The notes under the pieces are model-generated. The model ran no database searches and was not told where the DNA came from. It saw nothing but the letters and a program-made list of their open reading frames with translations. DNA of 64,000 nucleotides from Erythrobacter sp. SG61-1L (GTDB lineage Bacteria; Pseudomonadota; Alphaproteobacteria; Sphingomonadales; Sphingomonadaceae). This document shows positions 45,232 through 55,767 of the stretch, one piece after another (the stretch's first letter is position 1; each line of letters begins with the position of its first letter). The stretch lies in the NCBI RefSeq assembly GCF_001305965.1, contig NZ_JXQC01000003.1, positions 2,192,664 to 2,256,663 of the forward strand, given 5' to 3'. Position numbers and translations under genes: made by a program.

Positions 45232-46182
45232 TCAGCGCCCGCCTTCGCGAGCGCCGACGATGTCCACCGTCTTGGGCGTGCTGGAAAACAGTTCGGCAAA
45301 GGGATCGTCGCCCGTTTCCATCGTGTGCGGCTCGGTCCCTTCGCGCACGGTGGTGCGGCGCATGTCGCGCTTTTCGTGTTCGTAATCGAACTCGCCGCCG
45401 CGATGCATGGTGCACAGATTGTCCCAGATCACCAGATCGCCCGCATTCCACTTCACGCTGAAGATATATTGCGGCTGGGTGCAGTGCTCGATCAATTGCT
45501 TGATGAGCGAGCGCCCCTCATCCTTGTCCATGCCTTCAATGTCCATCGTGTGGGCGGCGATGAACAGTGCCTTGCGGCCGGAACCCTTATGGGTGTGGAC
45601 CAGCGGGTGGCGTGCCTTGGGGCGGGCGTCGATCTCTTCCTCGGCGATTTCGGCACCGGCCTTCATGCGGCTCCACCACAGGGAATTCACACCCACCTTG
45701 TCCTCGAGGAATTCCTTCATGTCCTCGGGCAGGTCGTCATAGGCGGTGCGGGTATCGGCAAACCACGTCTCGCCGCCTTCACCCGGCACCTGATGGGCCA
45801 GCAGCAGCGAATAGGACGTGCGCTTTTCCATGAACGCGCTGTCCGTGTGCCACAGGCGATCGCCCTTGCGATACTGGATAGCGGCCGGATCCTGCGTGAT
45901 CTCGCCTTCCAGATTGAGATTCGACGCATCGAACAGCTCGCGGAAGGGCAGGCGCATCTTCATGCCTTCGCGGGCAGGAACGCGTTCCAGATAGCCGAAA
46001 TTGCGGCTGAACTCGACATGCTGCTCGTCGGTCAGGCCGGTGTCGCGATAGACGCACACACCGAATTTATCCATGGCATCGGTCACTTCCTTCAGCTCTT
46101 CGGGCGAGAGCGGACGGGTGATGTCGAGGCCGGAACATTCGGCGCCGAACTTCGGCAGAATCGGATTTACCTGGAGGCCCAT
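45232..46182 (-). CDS. TauD/TfdA family alpha-ketoglutarate-dependent dioxygenase
   Basis: 316 residues from the ATG at 46182, which has a GGAGAAGG site. The iron-binding HxD is in LWHTDSAFMEKRTS and the distal histidine in CTMHRGGEFDYEHEKRDMRRTT, where the arginine contacts 2-oxoglutarate. The family hydroxylates taurine, alkylsulfates, 2,4-D and similar compounds. Nearby sulfate-assimilation genes (cysDN) suggest but do not prove a sulfonate or sulfate ester. Divergent from the RidA gene. Confidence 0.9.
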   Translation of the reverse strand: MGLQVNPILPKFGAECSGLDITRPLSPEELKEVTDAMDKFGVCVYRDTGLTDEQHVEFSRNFGYLERVPAREGMKMRLPFRELFDASNLNLEGEITQDPAAIQYRKGDRLWHTDSAFMEKRTSYSLLLAHQVPGEGGETWFADTRTAYDDLPEDMKEFLEDKVGVNSLWWSRMKAGAEIAEEEIDARPKARHPLVHTHKGSGRKALFIAAHTMDIEGMDKDEGRSLIKQLIEHCTQPQYIFSVKWNAGDLVIWDNLCTMHRGGEFDYEHEKRDMRRTTVREGTEPHTMETGDDPFAELFSSTPKTVDIVGAREGGR

Positions 46183-46367
46183 CTGGCCTTCTCCTGTACT
46201 TGCACGCCCCTTGCGGGAAAACGAGCGAGCGCGATTCCCCAATCCGTGGACGGAGTCAACTTTCGCAGGCCCCGCCTCTCACTCCGGCCCCACCCGCCGC
46301 GCCTCTGGCGCAGCCCGCCCCGTTCGGCGATAGGGAAGCGAAACATCAAATGGAGAGGAACCAGACC

Positions 46368-46751
46368 ATGACCACCCGCCAGCGAATCGCGCCCCGTTCG
46401 AAATTCGAGGAACAGACGGGCTTCACCCGCGCGCTGCGCGTGGGGGACCGGATCATCATCGCCGGCACGATCGACGACCGGATGCCCCCTGCCGCAGAAG
46501 CCGGGGATCAGGCGGATCGCATCTTCGGACTGTTCGCGGAATATATCGCAGAACTGGGCGGAACCATGGCCGATGTGGTGCGCGTGCGCATGTTCGTGAC
46601 CGACATTGCCGACGCCGATGCCGTAAGCGCGGCCTTTTCCAAACACCTCAAGGCCACTTGCCCCACCGGCACGTTGGTGGCGATCAATGCGCTCTATCGG
46701 CCGGAATATAAGGTGGAGATTGAAGCCGAAGCGGTAGTTCTGGAGGGCTGA
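46368..46751 (+). CDS. RidA family protein (imine/enamine deaminase-like)
   Basis: 127 residues. The ATG at 46368 follows a strong GGAGAGGAA site. RidA family features: RVGDRIIIAGTIDD, GGTMADVVRVRMFVTDI and the VEIEAEAVVL end with the catalytic-type arginine in the VRVRMFV segment. The archetype hydrolyses reactive enamines from pyridoxal enzymes. It is divergent from the dioxygenase, sharing a 185-bp promoter region. Confidence 0.88.
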   Translation: MTTRQRIAPRSKFEEQTGFTRALRVGDRIIIAGTIDDRMPPAAEAGDQADRIFGLFAEYIAELGGTMADVVRVRMFVTDIADADAVSAAFSKHLKATCPTGTLVAINALYRPEYKVEIEAEAVVLEG

Positions 46752-46836
46752 GCTGAGCCCGGCAGCGGAAAGGTTGGGTACATCGGGCGTTGATATTGCA
46801 GAATATATGCACCCCGGGAACAGATGGGAGAATGCC

Positions 46837-47313
46837 ATGACACCCCGCCTTACCGCTGCCTTTACCGCCAGCCTTGCCGCCCTTGCGCTTTCCGCATGCG
46901 GCAGTTCCGACGAGACGAACGACACGGCAGCACCGCAGAGCGAAGCCCCGGCCACCACCCCGGCGCCGTCGGCCAGCATCGAAACCCCTGCCCTGCCGGA
47001 TGCGATTCCCGCAGCGATGCAGGGCCGCTGGGGGCTGGTCCCGGCCGACTGCACTTCCACCCGCGGCGACGCCAAGGGGCTGCTGGTGATCGGGCCTGAA
47101 AAGCTCACCTTCTACGAATCGGTCGGCACGCTCGACACGGTGAAGGAAGGAGACAACAACCGGCTTCTGGCCAGTTTCGCCTATACGGGCGAAGGCATGA
47201 GCTGGGCGCGCGAGGAAGAACTCACGCTGGATGCGAGCGGCAAGCAGCTGGTCCGCGTCGAACATGGCGAAGGTGCCATGCCCCAGCCGCTCACCTATAA
47301 CCGCTGCGCCTAG
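46837..47313 (+). CDS. lipoprotein, unknown
   Basis: 158 residues from the ATG at 46837. A lipobox (LALSACGSSDE) and an alanine/proline/threonine linker (about 30-60) precede a small domain starting PAAMQGRWGLVPADCTSTRGDAKG and ending MPQPLTYNRCA, with two cysteines likely disulfide-bonded. I do not know the family name. The next gene, an I78-type inhibitor, follows after 13 nt, so they are probably cotranscribed. Confidence 0.75.
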   Translation: MTPRLTAAFTASLAALALSACGSSDETNDTAAPQSEAPATTPAPSASIETPALPDAIPAAMQGRWGLVPADCTSTRGDAKGLLVIGPEKLTFYESVGTLDTVKEGDNNRLLASFAYTGEGMSWAREEELTLDASGKQLVRVEHGEGAMPQPLTYNRCA

Positions 47314-47326
47314 GAGGAGTTTCCCG

Positions 47327-47635
47327 ATGAAGCGACATTCCGCAATTCTCGCCCCTCTCGCAGGGGCGCTCGCCCTGTCCGCTTGCGCAACCACCGGTGC
47401 GGAGGAACCATCCCCGCCCAGCCGTGCGGAAGGCGAATGCAAGGCAGAGGCCGGGCAGGCCTTTGTCGGGCAGAAGGCCACGGCCGAAACCGGCGCGGCA
47501 CTGATCGCGGCCACCGGAGCGCGCACCCTGCGCTGGGTTCCGCCTCGCACCGCCGTCACCATGGACTTCCGGCCGGATCGGCTGACCGTCAGCTATGATG
47601 ACGACATGGTGATCGAGCGGGTTTCCTGCACCTGA
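47327..47635 (+). CDS. peptidase inhibitor I78 family lipoprotein
   Basis: 102 residues with an AGGAGGAG site. Lipobox in LALSACATTG. The mature part, CKAEAGQAFVGQKATAET ... RTLRWVPPRTAVTMDF ... ERVSC, matches the I78 family of small serine-protease inhibitors (elastase inhibitor AFLEI type), with two cysteines bridging the ends. Likely protects the cell envelope from proteases. Confidence 0.85.
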   Translation: MKRHSAILAPLAGALALSACATTGAEEPSPPSRAEGECKAEAGQAFVGQKATAETGAALIAATGARTLRWVPPRTAVTMDFRPDRLTVSYDDDMVIERVSCT

Positions 47636-47657
47636 CAGGCCCGCTATCGCTCGGACG

Positions 47658-48707
47658 ATGAGCGAGAATATCCACCACCACATCCATGGCGGCGTGGGGC
47701 ACCTGTCCCTCGCCCGCCCGCGTGCCATCAATGCGCTGACGCTCGACATGGTCGAGGCGATGCAGCGCGTGCTGCTGGAATGGCGCAACGATCCCGCCGT
47801 GCAGGCAGTGCTGATCGATCACGCGGAAGGCCGGGGCTTCTGCGCCGGGGGCGATGTGGCCGCCGTGCGCCGCTCGGTGCTGGAGGATGGCGGAGCGGAA
47901 GGGCGTGCCTTCTTCCATGAGGAGTACCGGCTCAACCATTTGCTGTTCACTTACCGGAAGCCCGTGGTCGCCTTCATGGACGGGATCACCATGGGTGGCG
48001 GAGTGGGCATCGCCATGCCCGCGCAATTCCGAGTGGCGACCGAGAATACCCTGTTTGCCATGCCGGAAGGGGCCATCGGCCTGTTCCCCGATGTCGGGGC
48101 GGGCTGGTATCTCTCCCGCCTGCCGGGAAGGATCGGGCCGTTTCTGGCGCTGACCGGTGCGCGGCTGGATGGGGCGGAATGCCTCTGGGCGGGGCTTGCC
48201 ACGCATTACCTGCCCTCCGAAGCACTGGCAGAGGCCAAGGCCCGGATCATCGCCGCCCCGGATTCCATCGCCGCAATCCTCGATGAGCTTTCGACCGAAC
48301 CGCCCGAGGCGCGCCTCACCCGCAATGCGGCGAATATCGACCGTTTCTTCGCGTCTGACCGGCTGGAAGACATCTTCGCCGCGCTGGAGGCGGACGATTC
48401 GAAATGGGCGGGCAAGGAACTGGCCACACTGCGCTCCAGAAGCCCGCTGACCATGAAGGTCGCCCTGCGGCAAATCGCGCAGGCGAAGGCCCTTTCGGAT
48501 TTCACCGAGGAAATGCGCATCGAATATCGCCTCGCCGCGCGCATGATCGCCGAGCCGGACTTTGCCGAAGGCGTCCGCGCCGTGCTGGTGGACAAGGACA
48601 ATGCGCCGCGCTGGAATCCCGCCACGCCCGAAGGCATAAGCGAAGCGAAACTGGACGCGATCTTCGCCCCTCTCCCAGAAGGGGAAGAGTGGGCGCCGCT
48701 GACCTGA
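47658..48707 (+). CDS. 3-hydroxyisobutyryl-CoA hydrolase (crotonase fold)
   Basis: 349 residues, the length of HIBCH rather than the roughly 260 of hydratases. Crotonase motifs: [28 protein letters not shown] (oxyanion hole) and [41 protein letters not shown] with the catalytic glutamate. It cleaves 3-hydroxyisobutyryl-CoA in valine breakdown. The neighbouring hydratase would make this substrate from methacrylyl-CoA. Confidence 0.92.
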   Translation: MSENIHHHIHGGVGHLSLARPRAINALTLDMVEAMQRVLLEWRNDPAVQAVLIDHAEGRGFCAGGDVAAVRRSVLEDGGAEGRAFFHEEYRLNHLLFTYRKPVVAFMDGITMGGGVGIAMPAQFRVATENTLFAMPEGAIGLFPDVGAGWYLSRLPGRIGPFLALTGARLDGAECLWAGLATHYLPSEALAEAKARIIAAPDSIAAILDELSTEPPEARLTRNAANIDRFFASDRLEDIFAALEADDSKWAGKELATLRSRSPLTMKVALRQIAQAKALSDFTEEMRIEYRLAARMIAEPDFAEGVRAVLVDKDNAPRWNPATPEGISEAKLDAIFAPLPEGEEWAPLT

Positions 48708-48720
48708 ACGGAGAACAGCC

Positions 48721-49497
48721 TTGGCCGAATATGAGACCATCCTTGTCGAACAACGGGACGCGGTCACGCTGGTGACGCTGAACCGGCCGCAGGCGCTCAA
48801 TGCCCTCAACAGCCAGGTGCTGGCCGATCTGGTTGCGGCCTTTGCTGCCTATGAGGCTGACGCTGGCCAGCGCTGCCTCGTCCTGACGGGCAGCGAGAAA
48901 GCCTTTGCTGCCGGGGCGGACATCAAGGAAATGTCGTCCAAGGGTTTTGCCGACATGTTCGGGGCGGACCTTTTCGCGGGCTATGACCGCGTGGTCGCCA
49001 CCCGCAAGCCATGGATTGCCGCTGTGGCGGGCTATGCGCTGGGCGGTGGCTGCGAGCTGGCGATGATGGCGGATTTCATTCTCGCGGCCGACAGCGCGAA
49101 ATTCGGCCAGCCGGAAATCACGCTCGGCATTACGCCCGGCATGGGCGGATCGCAGCGCCTGACCCGCGCTGTCGGCAAGGCCAAGGCGATGGAGATGTGC
49201 CTGACCGGGCGGATGATGGATGCGACCGAGGCGGAAAGCGCGGGCCTCGTCGCTCGGGTGGTCCCCGCTGACGAACTACTGACCGAGGCCATGAAGGTCG
49301 CGGCAAGGATCGCGGCCATGCCGCCGCTCGCTGCCATGGCCTGCAAGGAAATGGTCGATGCCGCTTTCGAGACGCCGCTCAGCCAGGGCCTCTCCTTCGA
49401 ACGGCGGCTGTTCGCCGGGCTGTTCGGCACGGAAGACCAGAAGGAAGGCATGGCCGCCTTTGCCGAAAAGCGCCCTGCCAAGTTCACCGGCCGGTGA
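48721..49497 (+). CDS. enoyl-CoA hydratase (TTG start)
   Basis: 258 residues. The only sensible start is the TTG at 48721, 13 nt after the previous stop, with GGAGA before it. Motifs: [30 protein letters not shown] (oxyanion hole) and [36 protein letters not shown], with both catalytic glutamates (E in CELAMM and QPEITLG). Short-chain hydratase, here probably for methacrylyl-CoA or crotonyl-CoA, in one unit with the hydrolase. Confidence 0.93.
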   Translation: MAEYETILVEQRDAVTLVTLNRPQALNALNSQVLADLVAAFAAYEADAGQRCLVLTGSEKAFAAGADIKEMSSKGFADMFGADLFAGYDRVVATRKPWIAAVAGYALGGGCELAMMADFILAADSAKFGQPEITLGITPGMGGSQRLTRAVGKAKAMEMCLTGRMMDATEAESAGLVARVVPADELLTEAMKVAARIAAMPPLAAMACKEMVDAAFETPLSQGLSFERRLFAGLFGTEDQKEGMAAFAEKRPAKFTGR

Positions 49498-49623
49498 TCT
49501 GGCCGGCGGCACGGGGTTGCTCGCGGGGCCAGCCGCCTAGCCACAGTTTGCCCCCCGCAAAGAATTTCTGCCCCGCCGCGCTCTTGCTCCCGCGCGCAGC
49601 ACAAGCCATGTGCCGATGCGATT

Positions 49624-50526
49624 ATGCAGCAACTGACGCATCTTGATCGGCTGGAAGCCGAAAGCATTCACATCCTGCGCGAGGTCGTGGCCGAAGCGCA
49701 GAACCCGGTGATGCTCTATTCGATTGGCAAGGACAGCGCCGTCATGCTGCACCTTGCCCGGAAGGCCTTCTATCCGTCGCCTCCGCCCTTCCCCCTGCTC
49801 CATGTCGATACGACCTGGAAGTTCCGGGACATGTACGCCCTGCGCGACAAGATGGCCGAGCAGTCCGGCATGGATCTGATCGTCTATCAGAACCCCGAAG
49901 CGAAAGAGCGCGGGATCAACCCGTTCGACCATGGCCCGCTGCACACGGATATGTGGAAGACGGAAGGGCTCAAGCAGGCGCTCGACAAATACGGCTTCGA
50001 CGCGGCCTTTGGCGGCGCTCGCCGCGACGAGGAAAAGAGCCGCGCCAAGGAGCGCATCTTCTCCTTCCGCACGGCCACGCATGCGTGGGACCCGAAGAAC
50101 CAGCGCCCGGAACTGTGGAACCTCTACAATGCCCGCAAGAACAAGGGCGAGAGCATTCGCGTCTTCCCGATCAGCAACTGGACCGAGCTGGATATCTGGC
50201 AGTACATCATGAAGGAGCAGATCGAGATCGTGCCCCTTTACATGGCCGCCCCCCGCCCCACCGTGGTGCGTGACGGACTGCTGCTGATGGTGGACGATCA
50301 CCGCTTCCCGCTGCTGCCGGGTGAAGAGCCGATGATGCGCTCCATCCGGTTCCGCACCCTTGGCTGCTATCCGCTGACTGGCGCGGTGGAGAGCACGGCC
50401 AGCACCCTGCCCGAAGTGGTGCAGGAAATGCTGCTGACCACCACCAGCGAACGTCAGGGCCGCGTGATCGACAAGGACGGGGGCGATGCCTCCATGGAGA
50501 AGAAGAAGCAGGAGGGGTATTTCTGA
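49624..50526 (+). CDS. cysD: sulfate adenylyltransferase subunit 2 (CysD)
   Basis: 300 residues. The PP-loop [17 protein letters not shown] (about residues 35-51) is the ATP-pyrophosphatase site that makes adenosine 5'-phosphosulfate. [16 protein letters not shown] and [20 protein letters not shown] are further family marks. It acts as a complex with CysN; the stop overlaps the cysNC start (TGATG). Confidence 0.96.
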   Translation: MQQLTHLDRLEAESIHILREVVAEAQNPVMLYSIGKDSAVMLHLARKAFYPSPPPFPLLHVDTTWKFRDMYALRDKMAEQSGMDLIVYQNPEAKERGINPFDHGPLHTDMWKTEGLKQALDKYGFDAAFGGARRDEEKSRAKERIFSFRTATHAWDPKNQRPELWNLYNARKNKGESIRVFPISNWTELDIWQYIMKEQIEIVPLYMAAPRPTVVRDGLLLMVDDHRFPLLPGEEPMMRSIRFRTLGCYPLTGAVESTASTLPEVVQEMLLTTTSERQGRVIDKDGGDASMEKKKQEGYF

Positions 50527-52463
50527 TGACCGATCCTGCCGCTCTCGAACCGGTCTACAAGACCGACGCCCTGATCGCCGAGAATATCGAGGCCTATCTC
50601 GATCTGCATCAGAACAAGACGCTGCTGCGCTTCATCACCTGCGGGTCGGTGGACGATGGCAAGTCCACCCTGATCGGGCGCCTACTCTACGATTCGAAGA
50701 TGATCTTCGAAGATCAGCTCGCCGCGCTGGAGGCAGACTCCAAGCGCGTGGGCACGCAGGGGCAGGAGATCGACTTCGCCCTCCTGGTGGACGGCCTCGC
50801 CGCCGAACGCGAACAGGGCATCACCATCGACGTCGCCTATCGCTTCTTCGCAACGGAAAAGCGCAAGTTCATCGTGGCCGATACGCCGGGCCACGAACAA
50901 TATACCCGCAACATGGTGACGGGTGCCTCCACTGCCGACCTCGCCGTGATCCTGATCGACGCGCGCAAGGGCGTGCTGACGCAGACCAAGCGCCACTCCT
51001 ATCTCGCCCATTTGATCGGCATCCGCCATCTGGTGCTTGCCGTGAACAAGATGGATCTGGTCGGCTACGATCAGGAAGTGTTCGATTCCATCGTCGAGGA
51101 ATATGGCGATTTCGCGCGCGAGATCGGGATCGAGGAATTCACGCCGATCCCCATTTCCGGCTTCAAGGGTGACAACATCACCACTGCGCCTTCCGCCAAT
51201 ACTCCGTGGTATGACGGCCCCAGCCTGATCCACCATCTGGAGACGGTGGAAATCGCCGATACGGCAGCGCAAGCGCAAAGCTTCCGCATGCCGGTGCAAT
51301 GGGTCAACCGCCCCAATCTGGACTTCCGGGGCTTTTCCGGCCTGATTTCCTCGGGCGAGATCACGCCCGGCAAGGAAGTGCGCATCGTGCCTTCGGGCAA
51401 GACCAGCCGGGTGAAATCCATCGTCACCCTGAATGGCGAGCTGGACGTGGCCGTTTCCGGCCAGTCCGTCACGCTCACGCTGGAAGACGAGGTCGATTGC
51501 AGCCGAGGCGACGTGATCGCGATTGCCGACGATCCGCCGCAAGTGGCCGACCAGTTCGAAGCCACCATCGTGTGGATGAATGACGAGGCGATGATCCCCG
51601 GCCGCGGCTATTGGCTGAAGCTGGCGACGCAGACCGTCAGCGCTACGGTGGCCGAACCCAAGTTCGAGATCAACGTCAACACGATGGAGCATCTGGCGGC
51701 CAAGACGCTGCAGCTCAATTCCATCGGCGTGGCGGAAGTGACGACCGATCGCCCGATCGTGTTCGAACGCTACAGCGATTCCCGCACGCTGGGCGGCTTC
51801 ATCCTGATCGACAAGATCACCAATGCCACCGTTGCCGCCGGCATGATCCACTTCAGCCTGCGCCGGGCACAGAACGTGCACTGGCAGGCACTGGAAGTGG
51901 GCCGAGAGCAGCATGCCACGCTGAAGGGCCAGCGCCCTGCGGTGCTGTGGTTCACGGGCCTTTCCGGTTCGGGCAAGTCGACCATCGCCAATCTGGTGGA
52001 GAAGAAGCTCCACGCGCTGGGCAAGCACAGCTTCCTGCTGGACGGTGACAACATCCGTCACGGCCTGAACAAGGATCTGGGCTTCACCGAAGCGGACCGG
52101 ATCGAGAATATCCGCCGCGTGGGTGAAGTGGCGAAGTTGATGGCGGATGCCGGCCTGATCGTGCTGACCGCCTTCATCAGCCCCTTCCGCGCCGAACGTG
52201 AGATGGTGCGGTCCATGCTGCCGGAAGGCGAATTCGTGGAGATCTTCGTCGACACGCCGCTGAGCGTGGCGGAAGAGCGCGACGTGAAGGGCCTTTACAG
52301 AAAGGCCCGCAGCGGCGAACTCAAGAACTTCACGGGCATCGACAGCCCGTATGAAGCGCCGGAGAACCCTGAAATCCGCATCGACACGACCGGAACCAGC
52401 CCCGAAGATGCCGCCGACGAAATCGTCGAGCGCATTCTCGGTGTATGGACGCCCGATCTGTGA
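50526..52463 (+). CDS. cysNC: bifunctional sulfate adenylyltransferase subunit 1 / adenylylsulfate kinase (CysNC)
   Basis: 645 residues. The N-terminal part is the CysN GTPase (P-loop GSVDDGKST at 40-48, [20 protein letters not shown]). The C-terminal part (from about residue 460) is APS kinase, with P-loop GLSGSGKST near residue 479 and [15 protein letters not shown]. The fusion therefore activates APS to PAPS in the same protein. GTP hydrolysis drives APS synthesis with CysD. The fusion is common in proteobacteria. Confidence 0.96.
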   Translation: MTDPAALEPVYKTDALIAENIEAYLDLHQNKTLLRFITCGSVDDGKSTLIGRLLYDSKMIFEDQLAALEADSKRVGTQGQEIDFALLVDGLAAEREQGITIDVAYRFFATEKRKFIVADTPGHEQYTRNMVTGASTADLAVILIDARKGVLTQTKRHSYLAHLIGIRHLVLAVNKMDLVGYDQEVFDSIVEEYGDFAREIGIEEFTPIPISGFKGDNITTAPSANTPWYDGPSLIHHLETVEIADTAAQAQSFRMPVQWVNRPNLDFRGFSGLISSGEITPGKEVRIVPSGKTSRVKSIVTLNGELDVAVSGQSVTLTLEDEVDCSRGDVIAIADDPPQVADQFEATIVWMNDEAMIPGRGYWLKLATQTVSATVAEPKFEINVNTMEHLAAKTLQLNSIGVAEVTTDRPIVFERYSDSRTLGGFILIDKITNATVAAGMIHFSLRRAQNVHWQALEVGREQHATLKGQRPAVLWFTGLSGSGKSTIANLVEKKLHALGKHSFLLDGDNIRHGLNKDLGFTEADRIENIRRVGEVAKLMADAGLIVLTAFISPFRAEREMVRSMLPEGEFVEIFVDTPLSVAEERDVKGLYRKARSGELKNFTGIDSPYEAPENPEIRIDTTGTSPEDAADEIVERILGVWTPDL

Positions 52464-52490
52464 CGGCGCGCTGAGAGGAGGAACGGGGGC

Positions 52491-52739
52491 ATGTTCCTTT
52501 TCCATGGACGCGAGGCACACAGCCGGTCGGTGGTGAAAGCCATCAGCTGGCGCGTGCTTGGCAGCATCGACACATTCCTGCTTTCCTGGCTGTTCACCGG
52601 CAGCCCCAAGGCGGCAGGCGCGATCGCTTCGACCGAAGTGATCACCAAGATGATCCTCTATTACTTCCATGAACGGGCGTGGAGCTCGGTCAAATGGGGC
52701 TTCGTGGAAGCCCCTGAAGACCCGGCCACCAAGATCTGA
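52491..52739 (+). CDS. DUF2061 membrane protein
   Basis: 82 residues. Starts HSRSVVKAISWRVLGSIDTFLLSWLFTG, the DUF2061 hallmark, with a second helix (AIASTEVITKMILYYFHERAWSSV). Such proteins often lie in cysDNC or sulfate-utilisation operons; the function is unknown, perhaps sulfate-linked membrane transport. It follows cysNC by 27 nt. Confidence 0.9.
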   Translation: MFLFHGREAHSRSVVKAISWRVLGSIDTFLLSWLFTGSPKAAGAIASTEVITKMILYYFHERAWSSVKWGFVEAPEDPATKI

Positions 52740-52749
52740 GACTTTCGCG

Positions 52750-53496
52750 ATGACCGACGCTGACCTTGCCGCCCATCTGGCCGAGATTGCCGGACGCATT
52801 CTGATCGAAGTGCGCACCAGCGGAATGTTCGAAGGCAAGGCCCTTGGCAAGGCGGGCGATCAGGTGGCCAACCAGTTCCTGGTCCACGCCCTGTGTGCGC
52901 AGCGCCCGAATGATGGGCTGCTTTCCGAAGAAGAGAAGGACAATCCGGAACGCCAAGGCAAGTCCCGCGTATGGATCGTCGATCCGGTGGACGGCACCCG
53001 CGAATATGGCGAGGAACGCAGCGACTGGGCCGTCCATGTCGGCATGGCGGTGGACGGCGTCGCCACGCTTGGCGCGGTTGCCTTGCCGGGGCTTGGCCAA
53101 GGCACTGTGTTCCGCAGCGATGCGCCGGTGGAACTGCCAGCACATCACGGCGCGCCCCGCCTGCTGGTCAGCCGCACCCGCCCCGCCGCCGAAGCACTGG
53201 CCGTGGCCGAAATGCTGGATGGCGTGCTGGTGCCGATGGGTTCCGCCGGGGCCAAGGCCATGGCCGTGATCCGCGGAGAGGCCGACATCTATCTCCATTC
53301 CGGCGGCCAGTATGAGTGGGACAGCTGTGCGCCCGTGGCCGTGGCCAAGGCACATGGCCTGCATTGTTCGCGCATCGACGGCAGCCCGTTGGTCTACAAT
53401 CAGGCCGACACCTATATGCCGGACCTGCTGATCTGCCGCCCCGAATGGGCGGAGCGTGTTCTGGATGCGGTTGGTCAGGTGGCAGCCCAGGCCTGA
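52750..53496 (+). CDS. cysQ: 3'(2'),5'-bisphosphate nucleotidase CysQ-like
   Basis: 248 residues. The inositol-monophosphatase fold shows the metal-binding EEEKD (about residues 58-62), VWIVDPVDGTREY and WDSCAPVAVAKA. CysQ removes PAP produced by PAPS reduction, matching the cysD-cysNC operon. It starts 10 nt after the DUF2061 stop. Confidence 0.9.
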   Translation: MTDADLAAHLAEIAGRILIEVRTSGMFEGKALGKAGDQVANQFLVHALCAQRPNDGLLSEEEKDNPERQGKSRVWIVDPVDGTREYGEERSDWAVHVGMAVDGVATLGAVALPGLGQGTVFRSDAPVELPAHHGAPRLLVSRTRPAAEALAVAEMLDGVLVPMGSAGAKAMAVIRGEADIYLHSGGQYEWDSCAPVAVAKAHGLHCSRIDGSPLVYNQADTYMPDLLICRPEWAERVLDAVGQVAAQA

Positions 53497-53580
53497 ATTT
53501 GCGATAAGTCAGTGTTCAAACGCCCCCTTCGGGCGTAGCACTGCGCGTCGACAAGCTCCGAGTCCAATGGGAGAGCCACT

Positions 53581-54423
53581 TTGGCCAAGAACAACACGAT
53601 CACCTTCTACGATCTTGCCCTGTCCACCGGGGCAACTATCAGCCCCTTCGTCTGGGCGACGAAGTATGCGCTCAAGCACAAGGGCTTCGATCTCGACGTC
53701 GTGCCCGGCGGCTTCACCAAGATTCTGGAACGTACCGGCGGCAAGACCGAACGCCTGCCCGCCATCGTGGATGACGGCACCTGGGTGCTCGATAGCTGGG
53801 GCATCGTGGAATATCTCGATGCCGAATATCCCACCCGCCCCACTCTGATCCCGCATGAAAGCGTCGCCACGGTCACCCGCGCGCTGGACGCATGGTTCTG
53901 GAAGGTCGCCACCGGCCCGTGGATGCGCTGCTTCTGCGCGAATTACCGCAATCTGGCGAACCAGGAAGACCATGAATACATCACGCATTCGCGTGAAATC
54001 ATGCTGGGCATGAAGCTGGAAGACATGCAGGCCGGTTATGAAGACCGCCTGCCTCAGATTTCCGCCGATCTTGAGCCGCTGCGTATCGCGCTGCGCGAAA
54101 GTAAGTGGCTGGGTGGATCGCAGCCCAATTACGCGGACTTCCGCATCATGGGTTCCATCCTGTTCACTGCGTCCGTCTGCCAGACCAGCCCGGTCTTTGC
54201 CGACGACGACCCACTGCGCGACTGGATCGAACGCTGTCTGGACCTTTACGGCGGCCTTGGCCGTCATCCCGGCCTGTTCCCGCTGTTCGGTCTGAAACAG
54301 CGCGACGGCGATCCCGAACTGTTCGCTCCTCAGGGCGCAGGCGGCATTCACAAGCGCAATACCGGCCCGGCCTCGACCAGCACGGAAACACAGCGCATCA
54401 CCGAAGGAATGAAGGCGGGCTGA
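53581..54423 (+). CDS. LigE/LigP-like glutathione S-transferase (beta-etherase family)
   Basis: 280 residues, TTG start with GGGAGA before it. The N-terminal thioredoxin-like domain has DLALSTGATISPFVWATKYALKHKGF and PGGFTKILERTGGKTERLPAIVDDGTWVLDSWGIVEYLD. The C-terminal helical domain includes DAWFWKVATGPWMRCF and LGRHPGLFPLFGLKQRDGDPE. Residues 15-100 and the C-terminal segment closely resemble LigE and LigP, the Sphingobium SYK-6 enzymes that cleave beta-aryl ether bonds of lignin dimers with glutathione. Whether it has etherase activity must be tested. It is followed by two AraC regulators. Confidence 0.85.
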   Translation: MAKNNTITFYDLALSTGATISPFVWATKYALKHKGFDLDVVPGGFTKILERTGGKTERLPAIVDDGTWVLDSWGIVEYLDAEYPTRPTLIPHESVATVTRALDAWFWKVATGPWMRCFCANYRNLANQEDHEYITHSREIMLGMKLEDMQAGYEDRLPQISADLEPLRIALRESKWLGGSQPNYADFRIMGSILFTASVCQTSPVFADDDPLRDWIERCLDLYGGLGRHPGLFPLFGLKQRDGDPELFAPQGAGGIHKRNTGPASTSTETQRITEGMKAG

Positions 54424-54451
54424 TCCCCGCCGGATTTCCCGGAAAGGCCCA

Positions 54452-55429
54452 GTGACGCGGCCTCTGACCCAGCCGGGAGCCCTGCTGCCGCAGGGCAAGG
54501 AATGGTCCTCGGAAGGATTGTCTCCCGAGGAGGCCGAAGCACGGTGGCGTCAACATTTTGCCGAGCGGACCGAGTCCCCGGTAGACATCACGCTCCACGG
54601 GACGGAGCGTTTTGCCGCACGATTGATCAGTCGCGGCGTGGGGCAGCTTCGCCTGCTCCACCTCGTGGCGCCCGCGCAAAAGGTCGTCCATCGCGAGATC
54701 GTTCAGGAACTCGCGGCCGCCGATCATCTCATCCATCTGATCTATTCGATCCGCGGCCCCTTCCACGCCCGCGCCGAAGGGCATGACTTCCATGTGGAGC
54801 CCGGCCAGTTCGCGCTGATCGACAACAGCAACCGCTTCGAACTGGATATGTATACCGAGCATGAAGCGCTCGATCTGATCATGCCCCTGCCCTGGCTGGA
54901 ACAGTTCCTGCCCAACCCCTTGTCACATATCGGCAAGCCACTGCAGATGGACATGGGCTGGGCGCCGCCGCTGGCTGCTATGCTCCTCACCATCGCGCGC
55001 GAGGGCGACAATTGCCCTATGCCTCGCACCATGGTGGCCGAACAGCTCGGCAATCTGGTGGCGCTGGCGCTGGGCGTAAAGGAGCCGGTTTCCGTCCGCC
55101 CCAGCACAAGGCTGGCCCAGCAGATCATGCGCCGGATCGAGAGCGATTACGCAGACCCGGAACTGACGCCCGAGCGGGTGGCGGCAGATCTGCGAATCTC
55201 CAAGCGCTATTTGCAGGCGCTGCTCACCAATTCGGGCACAAGCTTCGTGCGAGAGCTGAATGCCGTGCGGCTCGACAAGGCAAGCGCCTTGCTGACCGAC
55301 CCGCCTTCTCGCTCGCTTTCCGTTGCCGAAGTGGCGTTTCGCTGCGGGTTTCTAGACCCCGGCTATTTCGCCCGCCAGTTCCGCAAACGCTTCAACGCGA
55401 CACCGCGCGCTTGGCGCGAAATGGGCTAA
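54452..55429 (+). CDS. AraC family transcriptional regulator (copy 1)
   Basis: 325 residues, GTG start with GGAAAGG before it. The N-terminal part (about 1-190) resembles the AraC-binding-like domain of the XylS type (TRPL..., LRLLHLVAPAQKVVH, PGQFALIDNSNRFELDMYTEHEALDLIMP). The C-terminal AraC helix-turn-helix pair follows (PERVAADLRISKRYLQALL, SVAEVAFRCGFLDPGYFARQFRKRF). It is paralogous to the regulator at 55768. It may activate the etherase gene or the operon that follows. Confidence 0.9.
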   Translation: MTRPLTQPGALLPQGKEWSSEGLSPEEAEARWRQHFAERTESPVDITLHGTERFAARLISRGVGQLRLLHLVAPAQKVVHREIVQELAAADHLIHLIYSIRGPFHARAEGHDFHVEPGQFALIDNSNRFELDMYTEHEALDLIMPLPWLEQFLPNPLSHIGKPLQMDMGWAPPLAAMLLTIAREGDNCPMPRTMVAEQLGNLVALALGVKEPVSVRPSTRLAQQIMRRIESDYADPELTPERVAADLRISKRYLQALLTNSGTSFVRELNAVRLDKASALLTDPPSRSLSVAEVAFRCGFLDPGYFARQFRKRFNATPRAWREMG

Positions 55430-55654
55430 TCATTCGATTAAATGGACAAATACGCATGCGCAAATATCCACATTCCGGTGCGCGTGAGTCCTTCCGAATA
55501 CGAATGTAGTTGCACTATCCTCCGTGTCGAAAGTTGCCCCAGGGCCTTTCGGGATCGCAGATCAGCCGTTCGATGAGAACATCGCCGCGCACCACGGACT
55601 TGCAGCATGACATGCAGGCCGGGCGCCATAAGGGCGGGAGGGGACGAACGGTAT

Positions 55655-55688
55655 GGACCGGGAGACGGCCCCCTTCGTCTCCCGGTCC
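55655..55688. other. strong hairpin between the two araC genes
   Basis: Perfect 13-bp inverted repeat (GGACCGGGAGACG at 55655-55667 and CGTCTCCCGGTCC at 55676-55688) with an 8-nt loop, no T-run. It lies in the 338-bp gap between the regulator genes, which otherwise holds no recognisable gene. It could be a terminator for copy 1 or a leader hairpin for copy 2. Confidence 0.5.
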
Positions 55689-55767
55689 CACCTTCCTGAA
55701 TGTCCGATCCCGAAACCACTTGCAGACTCCCGTGACCGGCCGCCGGCACCTGTGCCATAAGGCCTGT

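Noticed and set aside
55510..55767. N-terminal extension of AraC copy 2
   Set aside because: The extra 86 residues do not align with copy 1 and span the strong hairpin; the GTG at 55768 fits the family length.
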